Positions 1 through 8,967 of a DNA stretch of 64,000 nucleotides are shown in pieces. Position numbers and translations under genes: made by a program. How positions within the stretch are numbered: position 1 is the stretch's first letter; every line of letters begins with the position of its first letter. Origin of the DNA: an uncultured Rhodospirillaceae bacterium (GTDB taxonomy: Bacteria > Pseudomonadota > Alphaproteobacteria > CAAGCB01 > CAG-977); assembly GCA_900550445.1 (NCBI GenBank), contig URSF01000008.1:9270-73269 (forward strand), written 5' to 3'. The notes below the pieces were generated by a model, which worked only from the letters and a program-made list of their open reading frames with translations, had not been told where the DNA came from and did no database searches.

Positions 1-327
1 AATTTGAACGCTGTGGAACTGTCCGCGCTACGCGAAGCATTTCGATACAGTATGGCGGAACCGGCAAAACGACCGAAAACCGAAGCTTATTTAAATAAAT
101 ACGGAAAATATGATCCCTTACAGACGGCGCCGATCAAAATTCTGGCGCGGCGGGCGGGCGTCGGATATTCGACGTTTGGTCAGACTGCCGTGCCGATTCC
201 TGTTTCCGCCGTCGGAAATGGCGCTTTTTTCTTTATGGGAAGTTATCCGCAAACGGCTTTGTTCGGAAAAATTCTGGGCGCTATGGGGCTGACGACCGTG
301 CCGGCCGATCAGAAAAAAGAACCGTAG
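1..327 (+). CDS. Alkaline phosphatase family protein, C-terminal fragment
   Basis: The reading frame is open to base 1, so only about the last 108 codons are in the window. The text 'KYGKYDPLQTAPIKILARRA' followed by a VGYSTF..T.VPIPV..VGNGA block, then a final FGKILGAMGL helix, matches the C-terminal end of bacterial alkaline phosphatases (PhoA fold), which hydrolyse phosphomonoesters in the periplasm. In the family this block carries a zinc-ligand histidine in an H-T-G motif. Here the position is glutamine (codon CAG at 181-183, G-Q-T-A), so metal binding may be altered. The gene converges on the MATE gene and their 3' ends overlap by 47 bases. Family assignment rests on this C-terminal pattern only. 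Confidence 0.7.
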   Translation, partial: NLNAVELSALREAFRYSMAEPAKRPKTEAYLNKYGKYDPLQTAPIKILARRAGVGYSTFGQTAVPIPVSAVGNGAFFFMGSYPQTALFGKILGAMGLTTVPADQKKEP

Positions 328-1696
328 TTTCTTCGGCTTTTCTTTCTTTTTCCAGGCGGCTGTATTTTCTGAACTGCCGGACGGCAATCGGAATTGAAAT
401 CAGAAAGCCAAGAAAATCTGCCGCCGGAAAAGCGTAAAAAACGCCTTCCAGGCCTAAGTAACGCGGCAGAATGATCAATCCGGGAATGATAAAAATCAGC
501 TGGCGGCTGAGTGCTAAAAACGTCGCCGTGCGGGGGCATCTGGTCGCTTGCAGCAGAAACGTCGTTGCGACAGGCAGGCCGATCAGCGGATACAGTAAGC
601 TGAGAATCTTCAAAGAATTCGATCCGATCGTAATCAATTCCTGATCGCTGCGGTTAAATATCTGTATAATTTGAACGGAAAATAACTGCAAAATACTGCA
701 GCTGATAATAAAAAACAGTGTCGAAATCATCAATGTCAGCCGGTAGATTTTTAACAGGCGGCCATATTTTTTCGCTCCCAGGTTAAAGCTGATGACAGGC
801 TGAGCACCTTCACACAGGCCGATCACGGGCATAAACAGCAGAATTGTTACGGCAATCGTCGCGCCCATGGCGGAAACGGCTATGTCGCCGCCGTACAGAA
901 CAAGCGATTTGTTGATGATCGTCTGCATTAATCCGTTGGCCAGCTGAATCATAAACGGAGCCGTACCGACAAAACAGATCATCAGCAAAATTTTAACGGA
1001 AAAAGAGGCATATCTTTTTCTGAACCGGTAAGGGGCTTTTGACGACAGAAAAAAAGAAAATGCCCAGAGAAAAGAAACAACCTGAGCTATGACCGTAGCA
1101 TAGGCGGCTCCAGCAATTCCCCAGTGAAAAATGAAAATAAAAACCGGATCCAAAATAGTGTTCGTGACGGCGCCGATCAGCATGGTATACATGGCGATAT
1201 GGGGAAAACCGCTGGCTCGGATAAAGTTATTCAGCGTCATGTTCGTCATCATGAACAATGCACCGCACAGTGTGATTTTTAAATAAGTTTTGGCATACGG
1301 CATGATTGTCGGCGTCGCGCCGTAAAGTTTCAGCAGAGATTCCAAAAATAAAAAATGAATAATGATAAAAATAATTGCCAACAGTCCGATCAGCATAACG
1401 GCGTTGGTAAAAATCCGTTCGGCTCGGGGAATCTTTTTTTGTCCCAAACTGACGGCAAAATTAACGCTGCCGCCGATACCGACCATTAATCCGAAAGCCA
1501 TTTGCAGGACGGTTGTCGGAAAGGAAACGGCAACTCCGGCCAATCCCAAAGCCCCGATTCCGTTGCCGATAAAAATACGGTCGACCAGATTATAAGACGC
1601 ATTAATCAACAGGCCGATTACGGCTGGCAGAGCAAATGTCCATAATAATCGGGGAATGGGGTCTGTTCCCAGCTGCAGTCGTCTTGTGTCCGTCAT
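281..1696 (-). CDS. MATE family multidrug/cation antiporter
   Basis: 471 residues with about twelve hydrophobic segments. The opening (L-G-T-D-P-I-P-R-L-L-W-x-x-A-L-P-A followed by N-L-V-D-R-I-F-I-G) and the internal repeat with E-G-A-Q-P-V-I-S-F-N-L-G-A are signatures of MATE exporters, inner-membrane proteins that expel drugs or metabolites in exchange for Na+ or H+. Length is normal for the family. The start ATG at 1694-1696 has a purine-rich site (AGGAACAGG) upstream. The 3' end overlaps the convergent phosphatase gene. The substrate cannot be told from sequence. Confidence 0.93.
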   Translation of the reverse strand: MTDTRRLQLGTDPIPRLLWTFALPAVIGLLINASYNLVDRIFIGNGIGALGLAGVAVSFPTTVLQMAFGLMVGIGGSVNFAVSLGQKKIPRAERIFTNAVMLIGLLAIIFIIIHFLFLESLLKLYGATPTIMPYAKTYLKITLCGALFMMTNMTLNNFIRASGFPHIAMYTMLIGAVTNTILDPVFIFIFHWGIAGAAYATVIAQVVSFLWAFSFFLSSKAPYRFRKRYASFSVKILLMICFVGTAPFMIQLANGLMQTIINKSLVLYGGDIAVSAMGATIAVTILLFMPVIGLCEGAQPVISFNLGAKKYGRLLKIYRLTLMISTLFFIISCSILQLFSVQIIQIFNRSDQELITIGSNSLKILSLLYPLIGLPVATTFLLQATRCPRTATFLALSRQLIFIIPGLIILPRYLGLEGVFYAFPAADFLGFLISIPIAVRQFRKYSRLEKERKAEETTVLFSDRPARSSAP

Positions 1697-1744
1697 TGTT
1701 TTTCCTGTTCCTTATCGACGATTGGAACAGGTGTATAGGGAATT

Positions 1745-3985
1745 TTATTTTTTATCCAGTAAAAAAGGATTCTTTTTTTCAAAAACGGCAAAGGCAAGAA
1801 TCAGCGGCGCGGCGGCGATCATCGGCATGGCGTAACGCAGCAGTCCATTGACCGGCGAAGCGACGCAGACCAAAATATTGATCAGCACCGGAACAAAAGG
1901 CGCGGCGCTTTTTTCTTTTTTCCGGCATAGCAGGTAAATCCACAGCAATATGCTGAAGTTTGTATAAAACGCGCAACTGTAAAACAGATTTAAAATCGGG
2001 ATATACCATAAAAAAGAATAATAAAGCCAGTCTGATATATCTTTGAGCGGTAAAGCGTCGCCGCCTGTTTCCGACGTATTCAGCCATTCCGTCAGAACAA
2101 CGACCCGGGAAGGCAGTGAAAGCAGGTTGGGAATAAAGGTATAGTACTGTGACGATTGGCTTAAAAATGCCTGAAAATAAGTGACGGGGTGTTTGAAAAA
2201 CATCTTTGCCCAGACGAAAAGATAATTCGCCAGAAAAGCGTTTTCCTTTTCCGCGTCATTCAGTTTGTATGTTTTTTTGACAGGGTCGGAAGAATAACGG
2301 TAATAATTTCTGCCGAGTTCATGGAACGAAAGCACGCGGTCAATCGTCAGGTATTCTTCGGCGGTGATTTCCGTTCCGTGTCGTTTTACGTAAAACGCCG
2401 TTTGTTGAAACGGAATTGAGAATATTTCTTTTTTACTGCCGGGCGGAAATCCCATGGCGGGAAAAACGTATTGTGTCAGGGCGGGGTAAACGGTTAAAAC
2501 CGTTAAAAAAGCAATCCCTGCCGTTTTTTTATGCGAAGTGCGGAAAAATAAAAAAAGCAGCGTCGGCAGGATAATGTAAACGCCGTTGTTGCGCAGCAGG
2601 CATACCATTAATCCCGTCAATATATAAGAAATCAGATTTTTGAAAAAACGACCTCTGTCGTTTTCCGTGACAAGCGATATCGTCTGCAGTAAAAACAGAG
2701 TGAAAAAGGCGCTGTAAGGGACGTCTTTTACTCCCCAGATCATGAATATGCCGAAAGGAACCGCGGCAAAAAAGATTAAAGTTCCCGCCTGAAAAAGCAC
2801 GGGCAATTCCCAGCGTCTGATTTTTTTCTGGCAGGCGGCAAAAACCGCGGCGCAAATAAGGCTTTGCAATAAAATATAAAGAAAAGCGCCCAGCCGGCCG
2901 TCTTTTAAAAACAGACCGGTCTTAAAACAGATTCCCATTAAAAAAGTCGATAAAAACGGGTGATGCTGGGATTGTTCGGAAATACCCGAAATTTGCGCCA
3001 GCTGCAGAACCATATCCGGCGAGATGCGGCCGGGGTAGTAAATCAGGGCTAAAATCAGATATACGCTCAGAATAAGGCAGAAGGAAACGGCAAAAGTATA
3101 TTTTTGATAAAATCTGAACCATCGGGCGGAAAAATCATTTCGCCGTGTTCCCAGATAATCCCAAAACCTGAACAGATAAGAACAAAGCGCATAAGTCAGA
3201 GCCGTTTCGCCGGCAACGGAAACGACAGAAAACAGCATATTATTTTTGATAACCGAAAAAGTAAGAGAAAAACGCAGGCTGTAAGCAAAAAGGGATAATA
3301 AACTGAAAATCAGGCTGAAACCGAAAAGAAGGCCTTTTTCCTTTTTGTTTAATCGGTTTTCTTCGGCTTTACGGTAAAAAACGTATAAACCCGCAGTCAG
3401 CAGCAAAGTGAAAAAGGTATTTTCTTTTCCCAGATTGGTATCGAAATAAAAAGAAAAGCAAAAGTATCCCGCAATCGCCGCGGCCGTGGCGCGAGCTGCC
3501 TTAAACCGGAAAAGACAATAAAACGCGATAAAGGAAAAAAACGCCGAAACAAAAGCGGCAAAGAAAGAAAACTTTGTTTTTCCTTCAATGTCTAACGGCG
3601 TTGTCAGAGACAGTTCAAAAGTGTCCGGCGTAATCAGGTCGTTTTCTTCCAGCTGCAAGACCCGGGTTGTTTTCCCTTCAATCCTGATTTGGTCAATCTT
3701 TATCTGTTGCTGCGGCTGAACGGAAAACGTCAAAATCATTTGGTGCAGTTTTTGGGCGGGAACATCAAAAAAGACAAAATCCGACGTTTTCGGGCAAAAG
3801 TTTTTTTCTAAAAAGTATTTTTGAATATTTTCATTTTCGTTCTGCGTATAGTTCAGATAAACTCGGGCGCCCGTGTCGGATAAGGCATGAAAGCTGACGC
3901 GGACTGTCGGCGTCAGGTAAAAAGGAGCGATCGGCAGCATAAAAAAGAGCGTGCAGATCAGGCTGAAAACGATATGTTTTTTCAT
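1745..3985 (-). CDS. Large polytopic membrane protein, GT-C/DUF6020-like (paralogue 2)
   Basis: 746 residues: a short N-terminal membrane anchor, an approximately 100-residue extracytoplasmic beta-rich part, then many transmembrane helices. The helical core has Y-Y-P-G-R-I-S-P-D near residues 320-335 and S-Q-H-H-P-F-L-S-T about 20 residues later. This is the arrangement of an acidic loop after a membrane helix seen in GT-C glycosyltransferases and in uncharacterised DUF6020-type proteins. It is a diverged tandem copy of the gene at 3982-6237, whose stop overlaps its start by 4 bases, so the two are co-translated. A role in attaching sugars or a lipid-linked group at the cell surface is inference; no substrate is suggested. 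Confidence 0.6.
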   Translation of the reverse strand: MKKHIVFSLICTLFFMLPIAPFYLTPTVRVSFHALSDTGARVYLNYTQNENENIQKYFLEKNFCPKTSDFVFFDVPAQKLHQMILTFSVQPQQQIKIDQIRIEGKTTRVLQLEENDLITPDTFELSLTTPLDIEGKTKFSFFAAFVSAFFSFIAFYCLFRFKAARATAAAIAGYFCFSFYFDTNLGKENTFFTLLLTAGLYVFYRKAEENRLNKKEKGLLFGFSLIFSLLSLFAYSLRFSLTFSVIKNNMLFSVVSVAGETALTYALCSYLFRFWDYLGTRRNDFSARWFRFYQKYTFAVSFCLILSVYLILALIYYPGRISPDMVLQLAQISGISEQSQHHPFLSTFLMGICFKTGLFLKDGRLGAFLYILLQSLICAAVFAACQKKIRRWELPVLFQAGTLIFFAAVPFGIFMIWGVKDVPYSAFFTLFLLQTISLVTENDRGRFFKNLISYILTGLMVCLLRNNGVYIILPTLLFLFFRTSHKKTAGIAFLTVLTVYPALTQYVFPAMGFPPGSKKEIFSIPFQQTAFYVKRHGTEITAEEYLTIDRVLSFHELGRNYYRYSSDPVKKTYKLNDAEKENAFLANYLFVWAKMFFKHPVTYFQAFLSQSSQYYTFIPNLLSLPSRVVVLTEWLNTSETGGDALPLKDISDWLYYSFLWYIPILNLFYSCAFYTNFSILLWIYLLCRKKEKSAAPFVPVLINILVCVASPVNGLLRYAMPMIAAAPLILAFAVFEKKNPFLLDKK

Positions 3986-6237
3986 TGACGGTCCTCCGCC
4001 TGTTTTTCAGTGTTTATTTGCGGCGCGGCGCAAAAGGCAAAAACAACGGGCATGGCGGTAATAACCGGCAGATACAGGCGCAACAGTCCGTTTAACGGAG
4101 AAGCGACGCATATCAGAACAGACATCGCCGACGCCGTCAGGAAAAGCAGTTTTTTCCGCCGGCCGGACGTGTAAACATAAAGTCCGAGCAGCACCAGAAG
4201 CCAGGTATAAACCGGTGCTCTGACGCCCGTGTAAAGCAGGGAGGAAGCCATTTCGTTATTATAAAACACGCCGACAGCCGTTCTGGCATTTTCAAATTTG
4301 TCGGGAAAAACGGTACAAAACAAAGGATCGAAAGGTTCCTGCTGCTCTATGACAAAATACGGTGTAAAGGCATAATAACCGAAGCTGTTGGCCATAGTCG
4401 CCTGAATACCTGTCAGCGGGTGTCTGAAAAACAGTTTGACCGCGGTTTTCAAATAGGCTGCCAGTTTTTTGTTTTCTTCGGGATCTCCTTCTATTTTATA
4501 GGTTTTTTTAGTATGTGCCGCGGTAAACGGCGCATAATCGCGTATGATTTCCGGAATGTCCAAAATTCGGCTGATTATCCGGTATTCTTCTGCCGTAATG
4601 TCGGACGGGTGGGTTTTCAGGTAACGCGCCGTTTGTTGGAACGGAATGGATAAGGCTTCTTTTTTCGGGCCCGGCGCATATCCTAATGACAGAAAAACAA
4701 CCTGATTAAGCAAAAAGAAGCAGCAGACGGCCGTTCCCGTTAAAAGGGCCGTTATTTTTTTCGTTTTGACGGGAATATCCGAAAACAGCAGCAAAGCTGC
4801 GGTTGTCGGCAGAGCGACGAATATTCCGTTGCGCCGCAGCAGGCAGACCAGCAGAAAAACAACGGCATAAGCGCAGAGTTGTTTTTTATCGGCGAAATAT
4901 TTTTCAGGATCATGCAGACCGGACAGTGTCTGCAGTACAAAAAGGGTCGTCATGCCGGCGTAAAGCGTGTCTTTCATATCCCAAACGGCGATAAAACCGC
5001 CGATCGGGTAAATGGAAAAGAAAATCAGGCTGATCAGTTGAAAGTAAAAATTTAATCCCAGCTGTTTTATGCGGTTCAGGCATAATGCGAAAACAAAAGC
5101 ACAGAAGCAGGACTGCAGCGCGGTATAAAAATAAATGCCGAGGTTATAGTCTTTGATCCGGCTGCCTGCTTGGAAACAGGCGCTGAGCAAAAATGTCGAC
5201 AATACCGGGTGTCTTTGCGATTTTGTCAGCAGATCCATCGTCTGTTTAATTTGGCCTTTGGAATCCCAGGGAAAAATACCGGGATAATATATAAAATGCC
5301 AGGGCAGCCAGCAGGCCAGAATAATTAAAAAAGCGCATAACACCGTATGGCGCCGGTAAAAATCAATCAGACGCGGTATATACTGTCGTCCCGTATACGG
5401 TTTTAAAAAGAATCCGTCGGACATAAATTTAAAAAAACACAGGCCGACGGCATAAAACAAAATTCCCTGTCCGACAGCGCCCGCCGTGCAAAGCAAGGCG
5501 TTTTGCGCAATGAAATCCCATGAATCAAAACGATACAGAGAAAGAGATAAAAGATTAACCGTGCCAAAGATAATCCCGGCCGTCGCCAAAGGAAAATTCA
5601 GCGGCGTTTCTTTTGTATAAAGGCGGTTGTAAAAAAAGAACAAAAAGGCAAAAATCAAAGTTCCGAAAAGCATATTCAGCTGCGCCGGGTTGATATTGCA
5701 GCTTAATGAAATTCCCGTGTAGCCGGCGGCTGCCGCAAATAAAAGGCGTGCTGTCCCGTTGTTTTTCAGGGCAAAGAAAAGCAGCGAAGCTGATATGAAG
5801 ATGAAAATGAATAAAGCGGTATCAAAATGCCGGTCTGCTGTAAACGAGAGTTCGTTAAAGGAAAACGTTTCATTTTTTTCAACGGGAAAAACGATTTCCG
5901 TTCGGCCGGGGGCGGGAAAAAACGTCTTTTCGGTCTGCCCGCGCAAATGCAATTCGCCCACCCGGATATTCATGTCGGTGTGCACTTCAAAATTAATGTT
6001 TATGGCGGACAGCTCCGGCGTCTGTATCGTAAAACGCAGTTTTTGCCGGTCTTTGACGGAAAATGTTGTCAGATGAACGGGGCTGTCCGTTCCCGCCGGA
6101 ACATAAGAAAGTTGCGCTTTGATCAACGAAGGTGTTGAAATCTCCGTTTCAGCCTGAATGACCGGCCGGAAATAAACCGGAATCGTAAGAATCAGAATCG
6201 CTGCAATACCGAAAAAATAAAAAAAGAATGTTTTCAT
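3982..6237 (-). CDS. Large polytopic membrane protein, GT-C/DUF6020-like (paralogue 1)
   Basis: 751 residues with the same plan as its downstream neighbour: N-terminal anchor, extracytoplasmic beta-rich segment (about residues 30-130), then a multi-helix membrane core. Shared landmarks are Y-Y-P-G-I-F-P-W-D-S-K-G, S-Q-R-H-P-V-L-S-T, a R-R/N-N-G-(I/V)-x-(V/I)-x-L-P-T block, F-Q-Q-T-A and a C-terminal V-A-S-P-L-N-G-L-L-R. These conserved blocks in two diverged copies argue for enzymatic function, most likely glycosyl or similar transfer from a lipid carrier (inference). It is the first gene of a two-gene unit, overlapping the next start by 4 bases. Confidence 0.6.
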   Translation of the reverse strand: MKTFFFYFFGIAAILILTIPVYFRPVIQAETEISTPSLIKAQLSYVPAGTDSPVHLTTFSVKDRQKLRFTIQTPELSAININFEVHTDMNIRVGELHLRGQTEKTFFPAPGRTEIVFPVEKNETFSFNELSFTADRHFDTALFIFIFISASLLFFALKNNGTARLLFAAAAGYTGISLSCNINPAQLNMLFGTLIFAFLFFFYNRLYTKETPLNFPLATAGIIFGTVNLLSLSLYRFDSWDFIAQNALLCTAGAVGQGILFYAVGLCFFKFMSDGFFLKPYTGRQYIPRLIDFYRRHTVLCAFLIILACWLPWHFIYYPGIFPWDSKGQIKQTMDLLTKSQRHPVLSTFLLSACFQAGSRIKDYNLGIYFYTALQSCFCAFVFALCLNRIKQLGLNFYFQLISLIFFSIYPIGGFIAVWDMKDTLYAGMTTLFVLQTLSGLHDPEKYFADKKQLCAYAVVFLLVCLLRRNGIFVALPTTAALLLFSDIPVKTKKITALLTGTAVCCFFLLNQVVFLSLGYAPGPKKEALSIPFQQTARYLKTHPSDITAEEYRIISRILDIPEIIRDYAPFTAAHTKKTYKIEGDPEENKKLAAYLKTAVKLFFRHPLTGIQATMANSFGYYAFTPYFVIEQQEPFDPLFCTVFPDKFENARTAVGVFYNNEMASSLLYTGVRAPVYTWLLVLLGLYVYTSGRRKKLLFLTASAMSVLICVASPLNGLLRLYLPVITAMPVVFAFCAAPQINTEKQAEDRQ

Positions 6238-6318
6238 AAGAGATGCTTTTCTGTCAGGTCGGTCTCAGCATATCAGGTTTTAATTCATTTTAAAAATTTT
6301 TTATATTGAAATGCAATT

Positions 6319-6346
6319 AAAAAACCCCGCGGCGCCGCGGGATTTT
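6319..6346. terminator. GC palindrome with flanking A/T runs, bidirectional terminator candidate
   Basis: A perfect 16-bp palindrome, CCCGCGGCGCCGCGGG (6326-6341), has a run of A on the left and TTTT on the right, so either strand gives a GC hairpin followed by U. It lies between the aldo/keto reductase gene and the membrane-protein pair. Confidence 0.6.
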
Positions 6347-6412
6347 GAATTTAAATACGGCAAATGCGAAACGTCGTTTTTTCGGCCGGGATTAAATGAA
6401 AAAAGCGTTTAC

Positions 6413-6449
6413 GAAAAAGGCGGCCGTTGTTTCGTTAAACGGCCGCCTT
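6413..6449 (-). terminator. Intrinsic terminator of the aldo/keto reductase gene
   Basis: Inverted repeat AAGGCGGCCGTT (6417-6428) / AACGGCCGCCTT (6438-6449) with a 9-base loop. On the minus strand it is followed by a run of T, just downstream of the stop of the gene at 6473. Confidence 0.85.
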
Positions 6450-6472
6450 GTATAAGTCGGAACAATGTCGTT

Positions 6473-7633
6473 TTATTTTCCGACCAGAGCGGATTGTACG
6501 GCATCATAGCGGTCGCCCATTATTTTGATGTCTGCCGCGGCCTGATTTAATTCTTCGATTTCCGCAGAAGACAGTTTAAATTCGGGTGTGCGCAGGTTTT
6601 CTTCCAGATGGGATAATTTGGTTGTTCCGGGGATCGGCACAATCTGATCATTTTGCGCCATCAGCCAGCCCAAAGCAATTTGGGCGGGCGTAGATCCTCT
6701 GGTCCGTCCGAAAGCGTTGAGTTTTTCGACAAGCCGCAGATTGTGGCGGATTGCCTGCGGGGTAAAGCGGGGCAGTGTCTGCCGGTTGTCGTTTTGAGGA
6801 TCAAAACGGGTATATTCGGTAATGGATCCCGTTAAAAAGCCGCGGCAAAGCGGGCTGTAAGGGACAAAACCGATGCCGAGTTCTTTTAACGTCGGCAAAA
6901 GGTCGTTTTCCGGACGGCGCCACATCAGGGAATATTCGCTTTGCACGGCTGTGACCGGGTATTCTTTGTGGGCTTTGCGCAAAGTGTCCGCGCCGATTTC
7001 GCACAGCCCGAAATGGCGGACTTTGCCTTCTTTGATCAGTTCTCCGACAGTACCGGCGACGTCCTCGATCGGGGTGTTGACGTCAAATCTGTGTTGGTAA
7101 AACAGGCCGATCGAATCTGTTTTTAAACGTTTCAGGCATTCGTCGCAGACTTGCCGGATATGTTCGGGCCGGCTGTCTTCGTGACTGAGGTCGCGTTTGC
7201 CGTCTTTATATGCGTGCCCGAATTTGGTCGCAATGATGACTTTGTCCTTATAAGGAGACAGCGCTTCGCCGACAAGTTCCTCGTTGGTAAAGGGACCGTA
7301 GCCTTCCGCCGTGTCAAAAAAAGTAACGCCGTGGTCAACGGCCTGATGCAGCAGTTTAATCAGTTCTTTTTTTTCGGGGTGTTCGCCGCGGTGATAATTC
7401 AGTCCCATACAGCCGAATCCGACTTCGGAAACTTTTAAAGCCGCTTTGCCGCTGCCCAGAATCCTTTGGCCTTCGCTGACCGGCGGATCGGAAAGAACGC
7501 GGTCGGACATACGGGAAACCGCCGCCGCTTTGGCCGTGCCGGCCGCCGCGCCGAGAACCATGCTTCCGGTAACCAGAAAGCCCGTTTTTAAAAAATCACG
7601 GCGGTTAAAATCAGAAGTTTTATTGTTTGACAT
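6473..7633 (-). CDS. Tat-exported aldo/keto reductase
   Basis: 386 residues. The N-terminus has a twin-arginine signal (R-R-D-F-L-K at residues 11-16, hydrophobic stretch to about residue 30, A-K-A near 34-36), so the enzyme should be folded in the cytoplasm and exported, as in many DUF-annotated periplasmic AKRs. The AKR tetrad is visible: Asp107, Tyr112 (D-T-A-E-G-Y-G), Lys137 (A-T-K-F-G) and His181 (Y-Q-H-R). The nicotinamide-binding part S-P-L-C-R-G-F-L-T-G and I-P-I-P-G-T-T-K are also present. It follows the LysR/hydrolase chimera by 18 bases on the same strand, with a good site (AAAGGAGAAAAC) before ATG. Substrate unknown; NADPH-dependent carbonyl reduction is the family reaction. Confidence 0.92.
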   Translation of the reverse strand: MSNNKTSDFNRRDFLKTGFLVTGSMVLGAAAGTAKAAAVSRMSDRVLSDPPVSEGQRILGSGKAALKVSEVGFGCMGLNYHRGEHPEKKELIKLLHQAVDHGVTFFDTAEGYGPFTNEELVGEALSPYKDKVIIATKFGHAYKDGKRDLSHEDSRPEHIRQVCDECLKRLKTDSIGLFYQHRFDVNTPIEDVAGTVGELIKEGKVRHFGLCEIGADTLRKAHKEYPVTAVQSEYSLMWRRPENDLLPTLKELGIGFVPYSPLCRGFLTGSITEYTRFDPQNDNRQTLPRFTPQAIRHNLRLVEKLNAFGRTRGSTPAQIALGWLMAQNDQIVPIPGTTKLSHLEENLRTPEFKLSSAEIEELNQAAADIKIMGDRYDAVQSALVGK

Positions 7634-7651
7634 TGTTTTCTCCTTTCAAAA

Positions 7652-8779
7652 TCAATCCAGTCCTTTTGCATGCAGCCAGCCGGACAGCAGATCCGCTATT
7701 TCAACGTTGTTTAAATCGGAAAACGGAAAATGAGTGTTGCCTTTAACGCCTGCTTCGGGTAGGTGCACAACCGTTACGTCGCCGCCGCGTTTGTTAACCG
7801 CGTCCGCCCAGCGGCGGGCGATCCGCAGGCGTTGATGCCAGCGTTTTTGTTCTTCGGTATATCTGTCGTCCGATCCCATAAAATCGCCGTAGTAGATAAT
7901 AATGGGAAATTTTGTATACGCAGTTAGTTCGGCTTCGGAAACTTCTACGGTTTCTCCTTGTCCTGATTCCGTTTTTTCTGCGGTTGGGTTTTCTTCTTTA
8001 ACAAACGGAAAGCTGCCGCCGGGTTCGTAAGCGGCGATTGCTTTGATTTTTTCGCTTTTCAGAGCGGTAAACCACCCGACGGCGCCGCTGTCGACGACGG
8101 CGGCAACATGAGTAATGATATTGTAGGTTCCGAAAACATCAAGCTTTGACAATTCTTTTCCAAGCCAACTTTCCAATTCTTTTTGAATAGCGGAACGGTC
8201 TGACACGATAAGCGGAAGAGATGCCAGATCTTCTTTGGTAATGTTTCTTTTAGCGGCAAGCGGGCTTTTCGCCTGAAACAAAAGCCCCCATTTTTCCTTT
8301 ACCGGCATGCGAAGATAGTCAAATTTGCTAACATCTGTCGGTTCAAGCAATACTCCAAAATCAAGCAAACCCTGTTCCAGCTTTTCTTTGATATAATCGG
8401 CGCTGTTCGTATAAAAATGATATTGCACTTTGGGATATTTACGGCGAAAGCTGTCAAAAATAGGAGTTAAAGACTGTAATGCCGTCAGACCGCCGCCGCC
8501 GATGGAAATGATTCCACCGGTTTCGGTTTGTTCTTCAAATTCATTTTTAATTTTCGCTATCAGAGATGTTACTTCTTCGGCGCGCTGTCGCAGCATAATA
8601 CCGGCATCTGTTAAAACAAGGCGTTTGCCTCGAATAAAGAGCTGCGTACCAAGTTCTTCTTCGAGTTGAGACATTTGCCTGCTGAGCGCCGGTTGAGCAA
8701 TATGCAAAACCTCAGCCGCCCGGGATATGTTTTCCTCTCTGACAACAACCAAAAAATTTTTTAATATTCTTAATTCCAT
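7652..8779 (-). CDS. LysR regulator fused to the C-terminal half of an alpha/beta hydrolase (chimera)
   Basis: 375 residues. Residues 1-60 are a LysR winged helix (I-S-R-A-A-E-V-L-H-I-A-Q-P-A-L-S-R-Q) and residues 90-228 a partial LysR effector domain. From about residue 232 (S-G-A-V-G-W-F-T-A-L-K) onward the sequence is no longer LysR. It reads as the back half of an alpha/beta-hydrolase esterase: A-Y-E-P-G near 250, I-I-Y-Y-G-D near 295, A-R-R-W-A-D-A-V-N, G-G-D-V-T-V-V-H-L-P, and catalytic His in G-N-T-H-F-P-F at residue 350. The hydrolase nucleophile-bearing half is absent, as is the C-terminal part of LysR. The junction is near bases 8074-8095, a GC-rich patch. An in-frame deletion between neighbouring genes is the simplest origin (inference); an assembly join is the alternative. 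DNA binding may persist, hydrolase activity probably not. Confidence 0.8.
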   Translation of the reverse strand: MELRILKNFLVVVREENISRAAEVLHIAQPALSRQMSQLEEELGTQLFIRGKRLVLTDAGIMLRQRAEEVTSLIAKIKNEFEEQTETGGIISIGGGGLTALQSLTPIFDSFRRKYPKVQYHFYTNSADYIKEKLEQGLLDFGVLLEPTDVSKFDYLRMPVKEKWGLLFQAKSPLAAKRNITKEDLASLPLIVSDRSAIQKELESWLGKELSKLDVFGTYNIITHVAAVVDSGAVGWFTALKSEKIKAIAAYEPGGSFPFVKEENPTAEKTESGQGETVEVSEAELTAYTKFPIIIYYGDFMGSDDRYTEEQKRWHQRLRIARRWADAVNKRGGDVTVVHLPEAGVKGNTHFPFSDLNNVEIADLLSGWLHAKGLD

Positions 8780-8967
8780 CCTCGCCGTATTATTGATATA
8801 AACGAGTGATTAAATTTTTAATAAAATTTAAAAAATAAAGAAGTATAAGTAAACGAGTTCGGAAAATTCTCCCAAAATGCAATTTTAAAATTTACAACAT
8901 TTGAACTCAGTTGGGCGCTTGATGCTTAAAAGAAAAACAGTCCCCCGGAGTGGGAGCTGTTAACTAT

